Assembly: GCF_900187295.1 (NCBI RefSeq)
Contig: NZ_LT906473.1
Coordinates: 930,001-994,000, forward strand
Direction of reading: 5' to 3'
Source: Corynebacterium cystitidis
GTDB lineage: Bacteria; Actinomycetota; Actinomycetes; Mycobacteriales; Mycobacteriaceae
DNA: 64,000 nucleotides
Part shown: piece by piece, positions 18,101 through 26,172 of the stretch
How the letters are laid out: every line of letters starts with the position of its first letter
Numbering within the stretch: the first letter of the stretch is position 1
Position numbers and translations under genes: made by a program
Notes under the pieces: model-generated
What the model saw: only the letters and a program-made list of their open reading frames with translations
Databases searched by the model: none
What the model was told of the DNA's origin: nothing

Positions 18101-19074
18101 AACAGGGGAGTAACTTCCACCCCGCGCCACTTCTTAGCCTCGATAACTTCGATGGCGTCGCGGATATCGCGCTCGCCAGGGAAGAAACACAGGATGTCGC
18201 CGGGGCCTTCGGCCATCAGTTCTTCGATAGCCGCGACGAGGCCGTCGAGCAGATCGATGTCAACTACTTTGTCGCCCACCTGCTGCTCAAGCGGCCGATA
18301 CCGGATTTCAACCGGATAGGTGCGGCCGGACACCTCGATGATCGGAGCGGGAGTCCCATCGGCAGCGGCGAAATGCTGGGCGAATCGTTCTGGGTCGATA
18401 GTGGCCGAGGTGATGATCACCTTCAAATCTGGGCGGTGAGGCAACAAGCGCTTCAGGTAGCCAAGCAGGAAGTCGATATTGAGGGACCGCTCGTGGGCCT
18501 CATCGATAATGATGGTGTCATAGGCATTCAAGTAACGGTCCCGCTGCATCTCGGCAAGCAAAATACCGTCGGTCATGAGTTTGACCGCAGTAGTCTTTGA
18601 AACACGGTCGTCGAAGCGAATTGCGTAACCGACGGATTCACCGATTTCCTGGCCCAACTCGTCGGCAATGCGCTCTGCCACTGTTCGCGCCGCAAGACGC
18701 CGTGGCTGAGTATGACCAATCAACCCGCGGCGGCCTCGCCCCAAATCCAACAGCATTTTCGGGATTTGTGTGGTTTTACCCGAGCCAGTCTCACCAGCGA
18801 TGATGACAACTTGGTTATTGTTGATCAGCTCCATGATGTCGTCACGACGCTCAGAAACCGGCAACTGCTCGGGATACGAGATTTCGGGGATGGCCTCGTC
18901 GACAAGCGATACCTTGAGCGCAGCGTCGTCTAAATCCTTCGCGATTGCCTGCAGCGCTTGAGGCGCACGAGCCTTGCGAAGACGACGCGAAAAGCGGCGC
19001 GCATCCGAAATAGTCAGTTCATCAAGTCGCGCGTATAAGGCGTCACGCGAAGCAGAGTCTGGGTTAATAGTCAT
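15163..19074 (-). CDS. hrpA: ATP-dependent RNA helicase HrpA
   Basis: A large DEAH-box helicase of 1303 residues, the usual length of HrpA, thought to resolve stalled or collided ribosomes. Walker A GETGSGKT is at 94-101 and the DEAH box at 191-194; SATIDPERF (motif III) and the QRSGRCGRV motif VI follow. The C-terminal half carries the HA2 and OB-fold domains and the long DUF3418 region typical of HrpA. It converges with nrdR 9 bases away. No clear ribosome site precedes the ATG, and its 5' region faces the membrane protein gene at 19257 over 182 bases. Confidence 0.93.
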   Translation of the reverse strand: MTINPDSASRDALYARLDELTISDARRFSRRLRKARAPQALQAIAKDLDDAALKVSLVDEAIPEISYPEQLPVSERRDDIMELINNNQVVIIAGETGSGKTTQIPKMLLDLGRGRRGLIGHTQPRRLAARTVAERIADELGQEIGESVGYAIRFDDRVSKTTAVKLMTDGILLAEMQRDRYLNAYDTIIIDEAHERSLNIDFLLGYLKRLLPHRPDLKVIITSATIDPERFAQHFAAADGTPAPIIEVSGRTYPVEIRYRPLEQQVGDKVVDIDLLDGLVAAIEELMAEGPGDILCFFPGERDIRDAIEVIEAKKWRGVEVTPLFGRLSNQEQHRVFSPHSGRRIVLATNIAETSLTVPGIHYVVDTGTARISRYSTRTKVQRLPIEEISQASANQRSGRCGRVADGIAIRLYSEDNFNSRPEFTDPEILRTNLASVILQMISLRLGDITAFPFIQPPEHKAVRDGLVLLDELGALEQSSTREKEPRLTTIGRDLARIPVDPRMARMLVEANTLGVLDDVTVIVSSMTIQDVRERPLEFQAQADQAHARFKDKESDFLSSLKLWDYITESRDEMSGNAFRKRMKKEYLHYMRIREWYDLVRQLRDVAKQLGWSQAQDVVGKRDHDAIHQSLLSGLLSNIGARDGNRKEYQGARGTRFMIFPGSALAKKPPEMVMAGELVETSRLWARDVAKIQASWVEKLAADLLKHSYSEPVWSTKRAAAMVHQKSMLYGVTIVADKLIPYHRVDKEAARDLFIRHGLIAGQWNTHHRFLEHNQQMLDEASAVEDKLRRRGLVVDEDTLFEFYNARLPDNAVTGRHFDSWWKKKRQTQPDFLDFDPDALLDQEHSVNADTQFPDHWRQGSVSYELQYKFEPGDPYDGVTALVPVPLLANVDDEDFDWLVPGLRTELVTELIRSLPKALRKTVVPAPEFAKRATPKLIPFEGRLTDQLAEVLRALGGSGINGSDFRPKSLPPHLRMTFAAVDRHGKIIDHDKDLAALQSRRSAQIKSSMSKAGRKAETKSAAQWTEDTLGSIPESVSTTVDGNTVEAYPALEATANGVKVTVHPTKAAADQSMVTATLTLLLRHISVSPSQMTKGLPLRQRVAVDHYPHGGSEGLVEDARVAAIRDLMFDYGGPVRTPKEFDALLQKVKPDVAGKVRRTVVAVAPGLVEYANVVSELDNWHGPAIDDMKAQLAFLLPKHAITVHGSQNLQHLPRYMEAIRIRLEDMSLDPDRDAERQDVIESAQRYLDAKLQHLPASAQKSRAVKDILWRIEELRVSLFAQRLGTPKPVSERRIQKMVDKLSV

Positions 19075-19256
19075 AGCTGAATATGCAGTGTAGTCGGTGC
19101 TGCAAAGATGACTATCACAGGTAACTGTGGCCTTGAATCACTCGCGCGACAGCATGACCTCAGCGCGGGTATCGGTGGGGAAAACCTACGTTCCTTCCGA
19201 AACCAGTAATATGGTCGCAGAACCACAACAAGTTAAGTAAGGAAGGACTACTGCGC

Positions 19257-20390
19257 ATGACCACACCTCCCAATAATGGTGGCCCCGACTATCCGGAGTA
19301 CCCCAATCAAGATCCATCTGACGGTAACTCCCACGCCAATAATGGTGGGAACAGTGGCGATGGGTTTTCGCACTATCCTCAGTACCCGTCCACTCCGCAT
19401 CCTGAAGATGCGCCGGGCTACAATGCCGGTGGAAGCCAAGGCTATGATCCGACGCAGGGATACCCAAGTTACGGTGCAGCAGGAGGGGCTGGTGCGCAGC
19501 AGGGAAGCTACCCGCAGCCAGGATCTGGTAACCAGCTCAATGACGGGCTCAACCCGAATATGGTGAACACCGACGGCAGGATCAACGTCATGCGCGCTGT
19601 GAAGTGGGGAGTGGGAACCACCTTCTCCAACGCGGGAGTTTTCATTGGTGGCGCATTTCTTACTGGCCTTGTCATCATCGCCCTGGCTGCTGTTGGTGTA
19701 ACGTTGTCGATGGGGAATCAGCAGTCACTTGTGTATAATATCTTTAGTTTGGCTATAAGCTTGGTCTCCGCAGCGTGGATGATTTTCGTCATTCGGTTGA
19801 CTATTTGGCAAGTGGACAAGGTTAAAGCAAAGTTCTCCGATCTTTTTAACAATGTCCATTTCTGGCCAGGATTCATCGTGTCGCTGCTCCTTTCGCTGAT
19901 TTCCTGGCTGATTATTATGATCCCGACGGTTGGTTGGGCAGGATCCAAAGCGACCAAATTAGCTAATATTGATGATCCGGTTGCGATGGAGAAGTTCATC
20001 GTCAACGACTTGGGCTCGTTGCTGGGGATCATCGGTGTGGTTTGGCTAATCTTGTTACTTATTTCCCCGCTGCTTATGTTTCCTACCGAGTTCGCCACCG
20101 AAGGTCGCGCGGGGATTGGTGGAGCGTTCGCCCAAGCCTTTCAGGTGGGCAAGAGCAACTATGGCCGACTCTTGGCCTACTACGTTGTCGTGGGCCTCGT
20201 TGGTGGACTGATCGTCATGTTGACGCTGGGCTTGGGGGCACTCATTGTCATACCAGCGGGCATGCTGATCAAGGCGCACTTGTACCGCCAAGGTGCCGGT
20301 GGCCCTATTCCGCATGACGCAGAATACGACGGCCCAGTACAGGGCTACGGCGACAACTATAACTACGGCGGGTACCACGGCTTCGCATAA
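19257..20390 (+). CDS. Multi-spanning membrane protein with Pro/Gly/Tyr/Asn-rich N-terminal tail
   Basis: A 377-residue protein. Residues 1-105 are low complexity, rich in Gly, Pro, Tyr, Asn and Gln, and probably disordered in the cytoplasm. Hydrophobic segments follow at about 122-147, 160-180, 202-222, 252-278 and 305-340. The C-terminal tail returns to a Gly/Tyr/Asn-rich composition. AAGGAAGGA precedes the ATG. Proteins of this build are common in Corynebacterium; the function is unknown. It ends at a very strong terminator shared with oxyR. Confidence 0.75.
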   Translation: MTTPPNNGGPDYPEYPNQDPSDGNSHANNGGNSGDGFSHYPQYPSTPHPEDAPGYNAGGSQGYDPTQGYPSYGAAGGAGAQQGSYPQPGSGNQLNDGLNPNMVNTDGRINVMRAVKWGVGTTFSNAGVFIGGAFLTGLVIIALAAVGVTLSMGNQQSLVYNIFSLAISLVSAAWMIFVIRLTIWQVDKVKAKFSDLFNNVHFWPGFIVSLLLSLISWLIIMIPTVGWAGSKATKLANIDDPVAMEKFIVNDLGSLLGIIGVVWLILLLISPLLMFPTEFATEGRAGIGGAFAQAFQVGKSNYGRLLAYYVVVGLVGGLIVMLTLGLGALIVIPAGMLIKAHLYRQGAGGPIPHDAEYDGPVQGYGDNYNYGGYHGFA

Positions 20391-20408
20391 AGGTACTTAA
20401 CGACGACT

Positions 20409-20449
20409 AGCGTGGCCCCTCTCGTACCGAGAGGGGCCACGCTTTGTTT
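20409..20449. terminator. Strong bidirectional terminator
   Basis: A 16-base perfect stem (20409-20424 against 20428-20443) with a three-base loop, followed by TTTGTTTAAT, between the membrane protein gene and the oxyR stop. It serves both converging transcripts. Confidence 0.93.
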
Positions 20450-20462
20450 AATACTTGGTTGC

Positions 20463-21419
20463 TTAGCTGTTTAGAAGGTCTTTGTTGTGATCCTTTGCAG
20501 CTTCAAAGGCCTTTTTCATTAGTTCGCCAAGTGCTTCGTATTCATCTGCGCGAGACGACGACGTCCGGTACACCAAACCGATGGTGCGTTGCGCGCTGAC
20601 GGATTCCTCGAAGTTAGCCAGCGCGAGACCGGAGCGGATGCATTCAGTGGATAGAGCAGACTCAGGAACGAGTGTAGTTCCGAGTCCGGCTACGACTAGC
20701 TGGATGATCGTGGTCAGTGATGATGCGCGAGTGACGGCATCGGTGGCCTCGGAGGGGTTGATGTCAGCAAGTCTGCACAAATCCACGACTTGGTCACGCA
20801 GGCAATGTCCGTCGTCGAGAAGCAGTAAGTCAAGATCTTCCATTACCTCTAAGGTGAGATCCTGCCTCCCAGTGTACTTATGGCCTTCGGGCAGGACAAT
20901 GATGAATCGTTCATCGTAGAGCGGGTAATCTACCATGCCGGCACTGTCGGAAGGCAAAGCCATCACGGCTAGATCAATTTTCCCGTCGCGCAATTGAGTG
21001 AGGAGGTGCTTGGTTTGTTCCTCGACGATGCGTGGTTCCATGTCAGGGTATTCACGTTTGAGGCTGCGGAGCAGCTCTGGAAGAATATAAGGCGCGACGG
21101 TGGGGATGATTCCTATTGTCAAAGGCCCTGTTAGAACGCCATGGGCACCGCGGGAATGATTGATGAATTGATCCGCTGCTTCTAGGGTGGACTTCGCGTA
21201 AGGTAGCAGTTGCTCACCGATAGGAGTGACAATCACTTTGCGCGTTGACCGCTCAATCAGTTGCACGCCAAGGCCGGTCTCGAGGGCGACGAGTGCCTGG
21301 GACAGTGACGGCTGTGAAATTGACAGCTTGTTTGCTGCTGTCCCGAAGTGTTTGTTCTCAGCAATCGTGACGAACGTGCGCAGCTGCGCTAGGGTTGGCC
21401 GATACTCTTTATTGCTCAT
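20463..21419 (-). CDS. oxyR: Peroxide-sensing LysR-type regulator OxyR
   Basis: OxyR senses hydrogen peroxide by disulfide formation and controls catalase and peroxiredoxin genes. The protein has an N-terminal LysR helix-turn-helix (TAANKLSISQPSLSQALVAL) and a sensor domain with DDGHCLRDQVVDLC. With the ATG at 21419 (318 residues) these cysteines fall at 206 and 215, the numbering reported for C. glutamicum OxyR; a GTG three codons upstream is the other possible start. It is divergent from ahpC with a palindrome between them. Confidence 0.92.
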   Translation of the reverse strand: MSNKEYRPTLAQLRTFVTIAENKHFGTAANKLSISQPSLSQALVALETGLGVQLIERSTRKVIVTPIGEQLLPYAKSTLEAADQFINHSRGAHGVLTGPLTIGIIPTVAPYILPELLRSLKREYPDMEPRIVEEQTKHLLTQLRDGKIDLAVMALPSDSAGMVDYPLYDERFIIVLPEGHKYTGRQDLTLEVMEDLDLLLLDDGHCLRDQVVDLCRLADINPSEATDAVTRASSLTTIIQLVVAGLGTTLVPESALSTECIRSGLALANFEESVSAQRTIGLVYRTSSSRADEYEALGELMKKAFEAAKDHNKDLLNS

Positions 21420-21467
21420 GCTTATCACTTTAACTTAAAACCATAGATCTTACTATTGACAGGGTTA

Positions 21468-21485
21468 CATTATTGGGGAATAATG
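21468..21485. promoter_or_regulatory. Candidate OxyR operator between oxyR and ahpC
   Basis: CATTATT-GGGG-AATAATG is an 18-base inverted repeat with a four-base centre, containing a T-N11-A LysR motif. ATAG and CTAT half-sites at 21443-21446 and 21453-21456 on the oxyR side recall the OxyR consensus. Confidence 0.55.
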
Positions 21486-21579
21486 ATAAATAGTCATGTG
21501 GAGGCGAACGGGCCATAATGTAACCGTTCACACAGACTACACTGATTCATACGCTATTTCTATAAAGGAGAGTTGCTAA

Positions 21580-22176
21580 ATGGCAATTATGACTGTTGGG
21601 GAGCGCTTCCCAGAGTTCGAGCTAACCGCACTGAAGGGCGGCGACCTGCACGAAGTTAATGCAGCGCAGCCTGAGGACTACTTCGAGACCGTTTCGCTGG
21701 ACAAGTACCAGGGGATGTGGAAGGTTGTCTTCTTCTACCCGAAGGACTTCACCTTCGTGTGCCCAACGGAGATTGCTGCATTCGGCAAGCTAGACGAAGA
21801 CTTCCAGGATCGCGACACCCAAATCCTGGGTGGTTCCACCGACAACGAGTTTGCTCACTTCAATTGGCGTGCAACCCACCCAGAGCTGAAGGATGTTCCT
21901 TTCCCAATGTTCTCCGACATCAAGCACGAGCTCATCCGTGAGCTCGGCGTTGAGAACGCTGACGGTGTTGCTGACCGTGCAACCTTCATTATCGATCCAG
22001 ACGGCATTATTCAGTTCGTCTCGGTGACCCCAGATGCTGTCGGACGCAACGTCGATGAGGTTCTGCGCGTTCTTGATGCACTGCAGTCTGAGGAAGTGTG
22101 CGCCTGCAACTGGGAGGCAAACGACCCGACTAAGAATATTAACAAGCTGGACGTTGTCCAGGACTCCCTGAAGTAA
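21580..22176 (+). CDS. ahpC: Alkyl hydroperoxide reductase AhpC (2-Cys peroxiredoxin)
   Basis: AhpC reduces hydrogen peroxide, organic peroxides and peroxynitrite. The 198-residue protein has peroxidatic Cys61 in FTFVCPTEIAAFG and resolving cysteines at 174 and 176 in EEVCACNW; the three-cysteine arrangement matches actinobacterial AhpC, which uses AhpD and not AhpF as reductant. AAGGAG lies 10 bases before the ATG. It is followed by ahpD on the same strand and faces oxyR, so peroxide control through OxyR is likely. Confidence 0.96.
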   Translation: MAIMTVGERFPEFELTALKGGDLHEVNAAQPEDYFETVSLDKYQGMWKVVFFYPKDFTFVCPTEIAAFGKLDEDFQDRDTQILGGSTDNEFAHFNWRATHPELKDVPFPMFSDIKHELIRELGVENADGVADRATFIIDPDGIIQFVSVTPDAVGRNVDEVLRVLDALQSEEVCACNWEANDPTKNINKLDVVQDSLK

Positions 22177-22273
22177 TTTCAGGTAGAGGCCCCGCACCCA
22201 GCGTCACTTTAGGGGGCGGGGCACACCTTTGGCCTCCACGAAAAGTAAACCTATTAAATGAAAGGGAATTTTT

Positions 22274-22798
22274 ATGTCTATTGATAACCTGAAGAACGCT
22301 TTGCCGGAATATGCGAAGGACCAGAAGCTCAACATCGGCACCCTGGCTCGCTCCACCGAGCTGAACGAGGAGCAGCTGTGGGGCTGCTTCGTCGCGGCGG
22401 CGGCGGCAACTAAGAACGAGTCTGTCATCTCCGAGATCGTCGACGAGGCGAAAGAGCACCTCTCTGAGGAGGCGCTCGAGGCGGCCTTCGGCGCGGCAAC
22501 CGTCATGGCGATGAACAACGTTGCGTACCGCTCCAAGCACATGCTGGGCGACGACTATGCAAACGTGAAGTTCGGCCTGCGCATGAACATCATCTCCAAG
22601 CCTGGTGTGGAGAAGGTCAACTTCGAGCTGTGGTCCATCACCGTGTCTGCGATGAATGGCTGCGAGGCATGCCTGGCAGCTCATGCAAAGGTAGTCCAAG
22701 ACGAGGGCATGACTAAGGAGCAGGTCTGGGAAGCTGTCAAGATCGGCGCAGTGGTCAACGCTGTGGCACAGGCAGTCCAGATCGAGGACGCACGTTAA
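22274..22798 (+). CDS. ahpD: Alkyl hydroperoxide reductase AhpD
   Basis: AhpD passes electrons from lipoyl-dihydrolipoamide acyltransferase to AhpC. The 174-residue, all-helical protein has the CXXC pair Cys130-Cys133 in GCEACLAAH, the same numbering as in M. tuberculosis AhpD. The ATG follows AAAGGG. It lies 97 bases after ahpC and ends in a terminator at 22840, so the pair is one operon. Confidence 0.95.
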   Translation: MSIDNLKNALPEYAKDQKLNIGTLARSTELNEEQLWGCFVAAAAATKNESVISEIVDEAKEHLSEEALEAAFGAATVMAMNNVAYRSKHMLGDDYANVKFGLRMNIISKPGVEKVNFELWSITVSAMNGCEACLAAHAKVVQDEGMTKEQVWEAVKIGAVVNAVAQAVQIEDAR

Positions 22799-22839
22799 GC
22801 ATTGATGCGCTTGAAGCATTGATATGTCTAGCGACGAAG

Positions 22840-22884
22840 ACCCCGTCACGAACTCGCACCAGCGAGAGGTGGCGGGGTTTTTCG
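22840..22884 (+). terminator. Terminator after ahpCD
   Basis: A ten-base outer stem with one G-T wobble (22840-22849 against 22869-22878) and an inner stem CTCGC/GCGAG, followed by TTTTT, 42 bases after the ahpD stop. Confidence 0.88.
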
Positions 22885-22945
22885 TACAAGATCTCTCGAC
22901 CGATGTTTGCTTCGCAGGTTAAACTTTCAGCTAAGGAGGTTGTCC

Positions 22946-23440
22946 ATGAGTATTCGAGCGATGACTGCGCCTGAAGTCGCTGAGCTCGTCAAAGAGGCAA
23001 AGACAGTAGTCGGCGGGCTGATGCGCAGCCAGAAGCAACGTGTTGCACGCGAAAGCGCAGAAATGTACGCCACTATGGTCGAGGGTGACGATAAATATCA
23101 CCACCAGGCGCGCGTAGCTCTTCACGCCCTATGGTTTATGGTGTTGCGACGCCAACGCCGGTATGCCGACAGCGAACCATCTCTTCGGTTTCTCCTTGAG
23201 GCAGGCTATTTCGAGTACGTGCTTGTTGATGGAATTAACATGTCTGACCATTACTTGGCCGATCTCTACGAGTCTCGCGGTGAGTACGAAAGAGCTGCAG
23301 GACACAGGGAAGCTTTCGCTGCCACTACACAACGTCACTTCGGTGAGGACTCAGAACGCGCTCGGATGTCCGCCCTACGGGCAGAAGCCACCCGGGCCAG
23401 GGCTGATGGTACCCGCAGCCAGAGTATAAGACGACGTTAG
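22946..23440 (+). CDS. Hypothetical helical protein
   Basis: A 164-residue, charged, helical protein that I do not recognise. The ATG at 22946 follows a near-perfect AAGGAGG six bases upstream; a GTG/ATG further upstream in the same frame lacks this. The middle part (HALWFMVLRRQRRYADSEPSLRFLLEAGYFEYVLVDG, shown here by its positions about 55-90) has the alternation of a TPR-like helix pair. The C-terminus is arginine- and serine-rich, perhaps nucleic-acid binding. It sits alone between the ahpCD terminator and the converging helicase gene. Confidence 0.65.
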   Translation: MSIRAMTAPEVAELVKEAKTVVGGLMRSQKQRVARESAEMYATMVEGDDKYHHQARVALHALWFMVLRRQRRYADSEPSLRFLLEAGYFEYVLVDGINMSDHYLADLYESRGEYERAAGHREAFAATTQRHFGEDSERARMSALRAEATRARADGTRSQSIRRR

Positions 23441-23555
23441 ATTAGGAGACGACTGTAGCGTCCGCTTATGTGGCTAAAAACCTCATTGATCTGCTGAGCC
23501 TGGCTGATCGGAAGCGAGCTATGCTCGGCGAACCGGACACCGAGGAAGATCAGGC

Positions 23556-26102
23556 TTACACCTGCTTCATCTCCAGGTGGCTCAGGCGCACCTCGCCAGC
23601 CTCATCGGAAGCATCCAGGTCCACCACACCGTGCAGCTGGAAGGAGTTGTCACCTTCTGGGTCCTGCAAAATCTGGCGGACCTCCCAAGCACGCCCCGAT
23701 TGGTCGCCGATAGAGAAGTACTCCTTGCCACGGGCCTCTTGGTCGGTGCCGATGTCGTCATACTCATCGAAATAGTCATCCATGGCGGCACCCCAGTCTG
23801 GTTTCTCATCGTGGTCTAAGTAGTCCAGCATCTCGGCCAGGCGGTCTTCTTTTTCGTAGGCGAACAGTTCCACCAAACGGAAGAAATAGTTGCGCACCAT
23901 GATTGTAAACGCACGCCGGTTAGCCGTTAGAGCAGATGGGTTTTCCACACCGAAGGCGAGCTCGCGTTCAAGGGTGTCCTGATCTACCGGTGTGTCCTCA
24001 TCTGCCATGTGTGCCCATTCGTCGATAAGCGAAGAATCGACCTGGCGGATGAGCTCGCCGAGCCAGGTCACCACGTCGTCAAGCTCCTCAGTCATATGCT
24101 GCGCAGGCACAGACTTTGCCAGGGTGCGCCACGCGTCTGTGAGATAGCGCAAGACAACGCCCTCACTGCGGGCCAGACCGTAGGTGGCAATCAGGTCTGA
24201 AAACGTCATTGCGTGCTCAATCATGTCGCGCACCACTGACTTCGGCGACAGTTCAAACTCTTTGGCCCACGGGTTGCCCTCGCGGAAAGTCTCGAAAGCT
24301 TCATCGAGCTCCTCTTTCAAGGGCATGGGGTAGGTGACTTCCTCGAGCAGCGCCATGCGCTCGGTGTAGTCTACCCCTTCTGCTTTTAACGCCGCGAGTT
24401 CTTCGCCACGCTCCGCGGATTGCTGGGCCTGGAGCAGCTGGCGCGGGTCATCTAAGATGGCCTCAAACGTGGAGATCACATCCAACGTGTAGGTATCTGA
24501 CTCTGGGTCCAACAGTGTAAGAAACGCCAAAGCGAAAGGGGACAGGGGCTGGTTGAGTGCGAAATCGCGGTCCAGCTCGTCGACCAAAGTGTACGGACGC
24601 GATGCCAGTGACTCGGGGGTGCGCTCCACAATGCCCGCATTAATCAAGCCGCGGAACAGTTCGACCGATGTGAGAATATCCCGGTTCTGCTTCGCGCGCG
24701 TGTCATGGTTTGTGCGCAACAAATGCTTCATGTGCTCGTAGCCATCACCAGGGCGTGCCACCACGTTGAGTAACATCGAGTTGGAGATCTTAAACTGGCT
24801 GGTGAGCTCCTCTGGCTCAGCCACCTTAAGCCGCTCAAAGGTATTCTCTGACCAGGAGATCTGCCCGTCACGGGGGGCTTTCTTGCGCAGCTTTTTCTTT
24901 TTCGCGGGATCGTCTCCGGCCTTGCGGCGCAGTTTCACGTTTTCAATTTCATGCTCTGGGGCTTCCACCACCACGGTGCCCTCCGTGTCATAGCCAGCCC
25001 GGCCTGCACGCCCCGCGATCTGGTGGAACTCGCGTGATTTCACAATGCGCTGACGCACACCGTCATATTTGGCCAGCCCTGTCATCAGCACAGTGCGGAT
25101 CGGTACATTTATACCCACCCCCAAGGTATCAGTGCCACAAATGACCTTCAGCAGGCCGGTTTGAGACAGCTTTTCGACGAGCCTCCGATACTTCGGCAAC
25201 ATACCTGCATGATGAACTCCAATTCCGCGTCGCACAAGCTTGGAGAGAGTCTTGCCGAAGGTCGTCGTAAAGCGAAAATCGCCAATTTCTTCAGCGATCT
25301 GTTTCTTCTCATCGTCGGTGAGGATGCTGCCCATGCTAGTCAAGGCCTGAGCGCGCTCAGTGGCTTCGCGCTGGGAGAAATGCACCACATAGATCGGAGC
25401 TTTGCCGTTGTTCAGAAGCTCTTCGATGGTCTCGTGTACCGGGGTGAATACATAGTGGAAGTCCAGTGAAACGGGCCGTTCGGTGCCTGATACCAAGGTA
25501 GTGGGCCGCCCGGTGCGCTCAGTCAGGTCCTTTTCCAACCAGGACGTATCCCCCAAGGTGGCAGACATTAACAAGAACTGCGCTTTCGGCAACTCAAGCA
25601 GAGGTACCTGCCACGCCCAGCCACGGTCTGGATCAGAATAGTAGTGGAACTCATCCATCACTACCTGGTCAATATTGGCATGCTTGCCGTCGCGCAACGC
25701 GATGTTAGCCACAATCTCTGCTGTTGCGGCAATAATTGGCGCGTTGCCATTGACAGTGGCATCGCCTGTCATCATGCCAACGTTCTCAGCCCCGAAGATC
25801 TCACACAGCGCGAAGAACTTCTCGCTGACCAGTGCTTTGATCGGGGCGGTATAAAAGCTGCGTTGGCCACGCGCCAGCGCCACGAAATGGGCAGCGTTAG
25901 CCACCATTGACTTGCCAGACCCCGTGGGTGTTGCCAGAATTACGTTGTCTTCGGCCAACACCGCCAATGACGCTTCCTCCTGGGCGGGATACAGCGTAAT
26001 CCCACGGTCACGGGTCCAGGCGATGAAGGAATCCCAAATCGCCTCTTCGTAGACGGACTCGGGGACATCAGACAAATCAGGCAGCATCTCGCTTAGGTTC
26101 AC
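23556..26102 (-). CDS. DExH-box helicase with DUF3516 domain
   Basis: An 848-residue superfamily 2 helicase of the Ski2-like group found in actinobacteria. Walker A ATPTGSGKS lies near residue 58, the DEFH box near 155, motif III SATLGD, and motif VI HQIAGRAGRAG near 370. The C-terminal 400 residues form the DUF3516 region. A lysine-rich insert (AKKKKLRKK) follows the helicase core. The GTG at 26102 stands seven bases after TACGGT, so a leaderless start is likely; a TTG ten codons upstream is the alternative. It is downstream of the PAC2 gene. Confidence 0.88.
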   Translation of the reverse strand: MNLSEMLPDLSDVPESVYEEAIWDSFIAWTRDRGITLYPAQEEASLAVLAEDNVILATPTGSGKSMVANAAHFVALARGQRSFYTAPIKALVSEKFFALCEIFGAENVGMMTGDATVNGNAPIIAATAEIVANIALRDGKHANIDQVVMDEFHYYSDPDRGWAWQVPLLELPKAQFLLMSATLGDTSWLEKDLTERTGRPTTLVSGTERPVSLDFHYVFTPVHETIEELLNNGKAPIYVVHFSQREATERAQALTSMGSILTDDEKKQIAEEIGDFRFTTTFGKTLSKLVRRGIGVHHAGMLPKYRRLVEKLSQTGLLKVICGTDTLGVGINVPIRTVLMTGLAKYDGVRQRIVKSREFHQIAGRAGRAGYDTEGTVVVEAPEHEIENVKLRRKAGDDPAKKKKLRKKAPRDGQISWSENTFERLKVAEPEELTSQFKISNSMLLNVVARPGDGYEHMKHLLRTNHDTRAKQNRDILTSVELFRGLINAGIVERTPESLASRPYTLVDELDRDFALNQPLSPFALAFLTLLDPESDTYTLDVISTFEAILDDPRQLLQAQQSAERGEELAALKAEGVDYTERMALLEEVTYPMPLKEELDEAFETFREGNPWAKEFELSPKSVVRDMIEHAMTFSDLIATYGLARSEGVVLRYLTDAWRTLAKSVPAQHMTEELDDVVTWLGELIRQVDSSLIDEWAHMADEDTPVDQDTLERELAFGVENPSALTANRRAFTIMVRNYFFRLVELFAYEKEDRLAEMLDYLDHDEKPDWGAAMDDYFDEYDDIGTDQEARGKEYFSIGDQSGRAWEVRQILQDPEGDNSFQLHGVVDLDASDEAGEVRLSHLEMKQV

Positions 26103-26109
26103 AGTTTCT

Positions 26110-26115
26110 ACCGTA
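26110..26115 (-). promoter_or_regulatory. -10 element for leaderless helicase transcript
   Basis: On the minus strand TACGGT ends seven bases before the GTG at 26102, which has no ribosome site of its own. Confidence 0.4.
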
Positions 26116-26172
26116 GCGGAGATCCTGCCCAAACGGTTCTAGGAGCTCGCGGACCCGTTGCTCAACCTGTGG

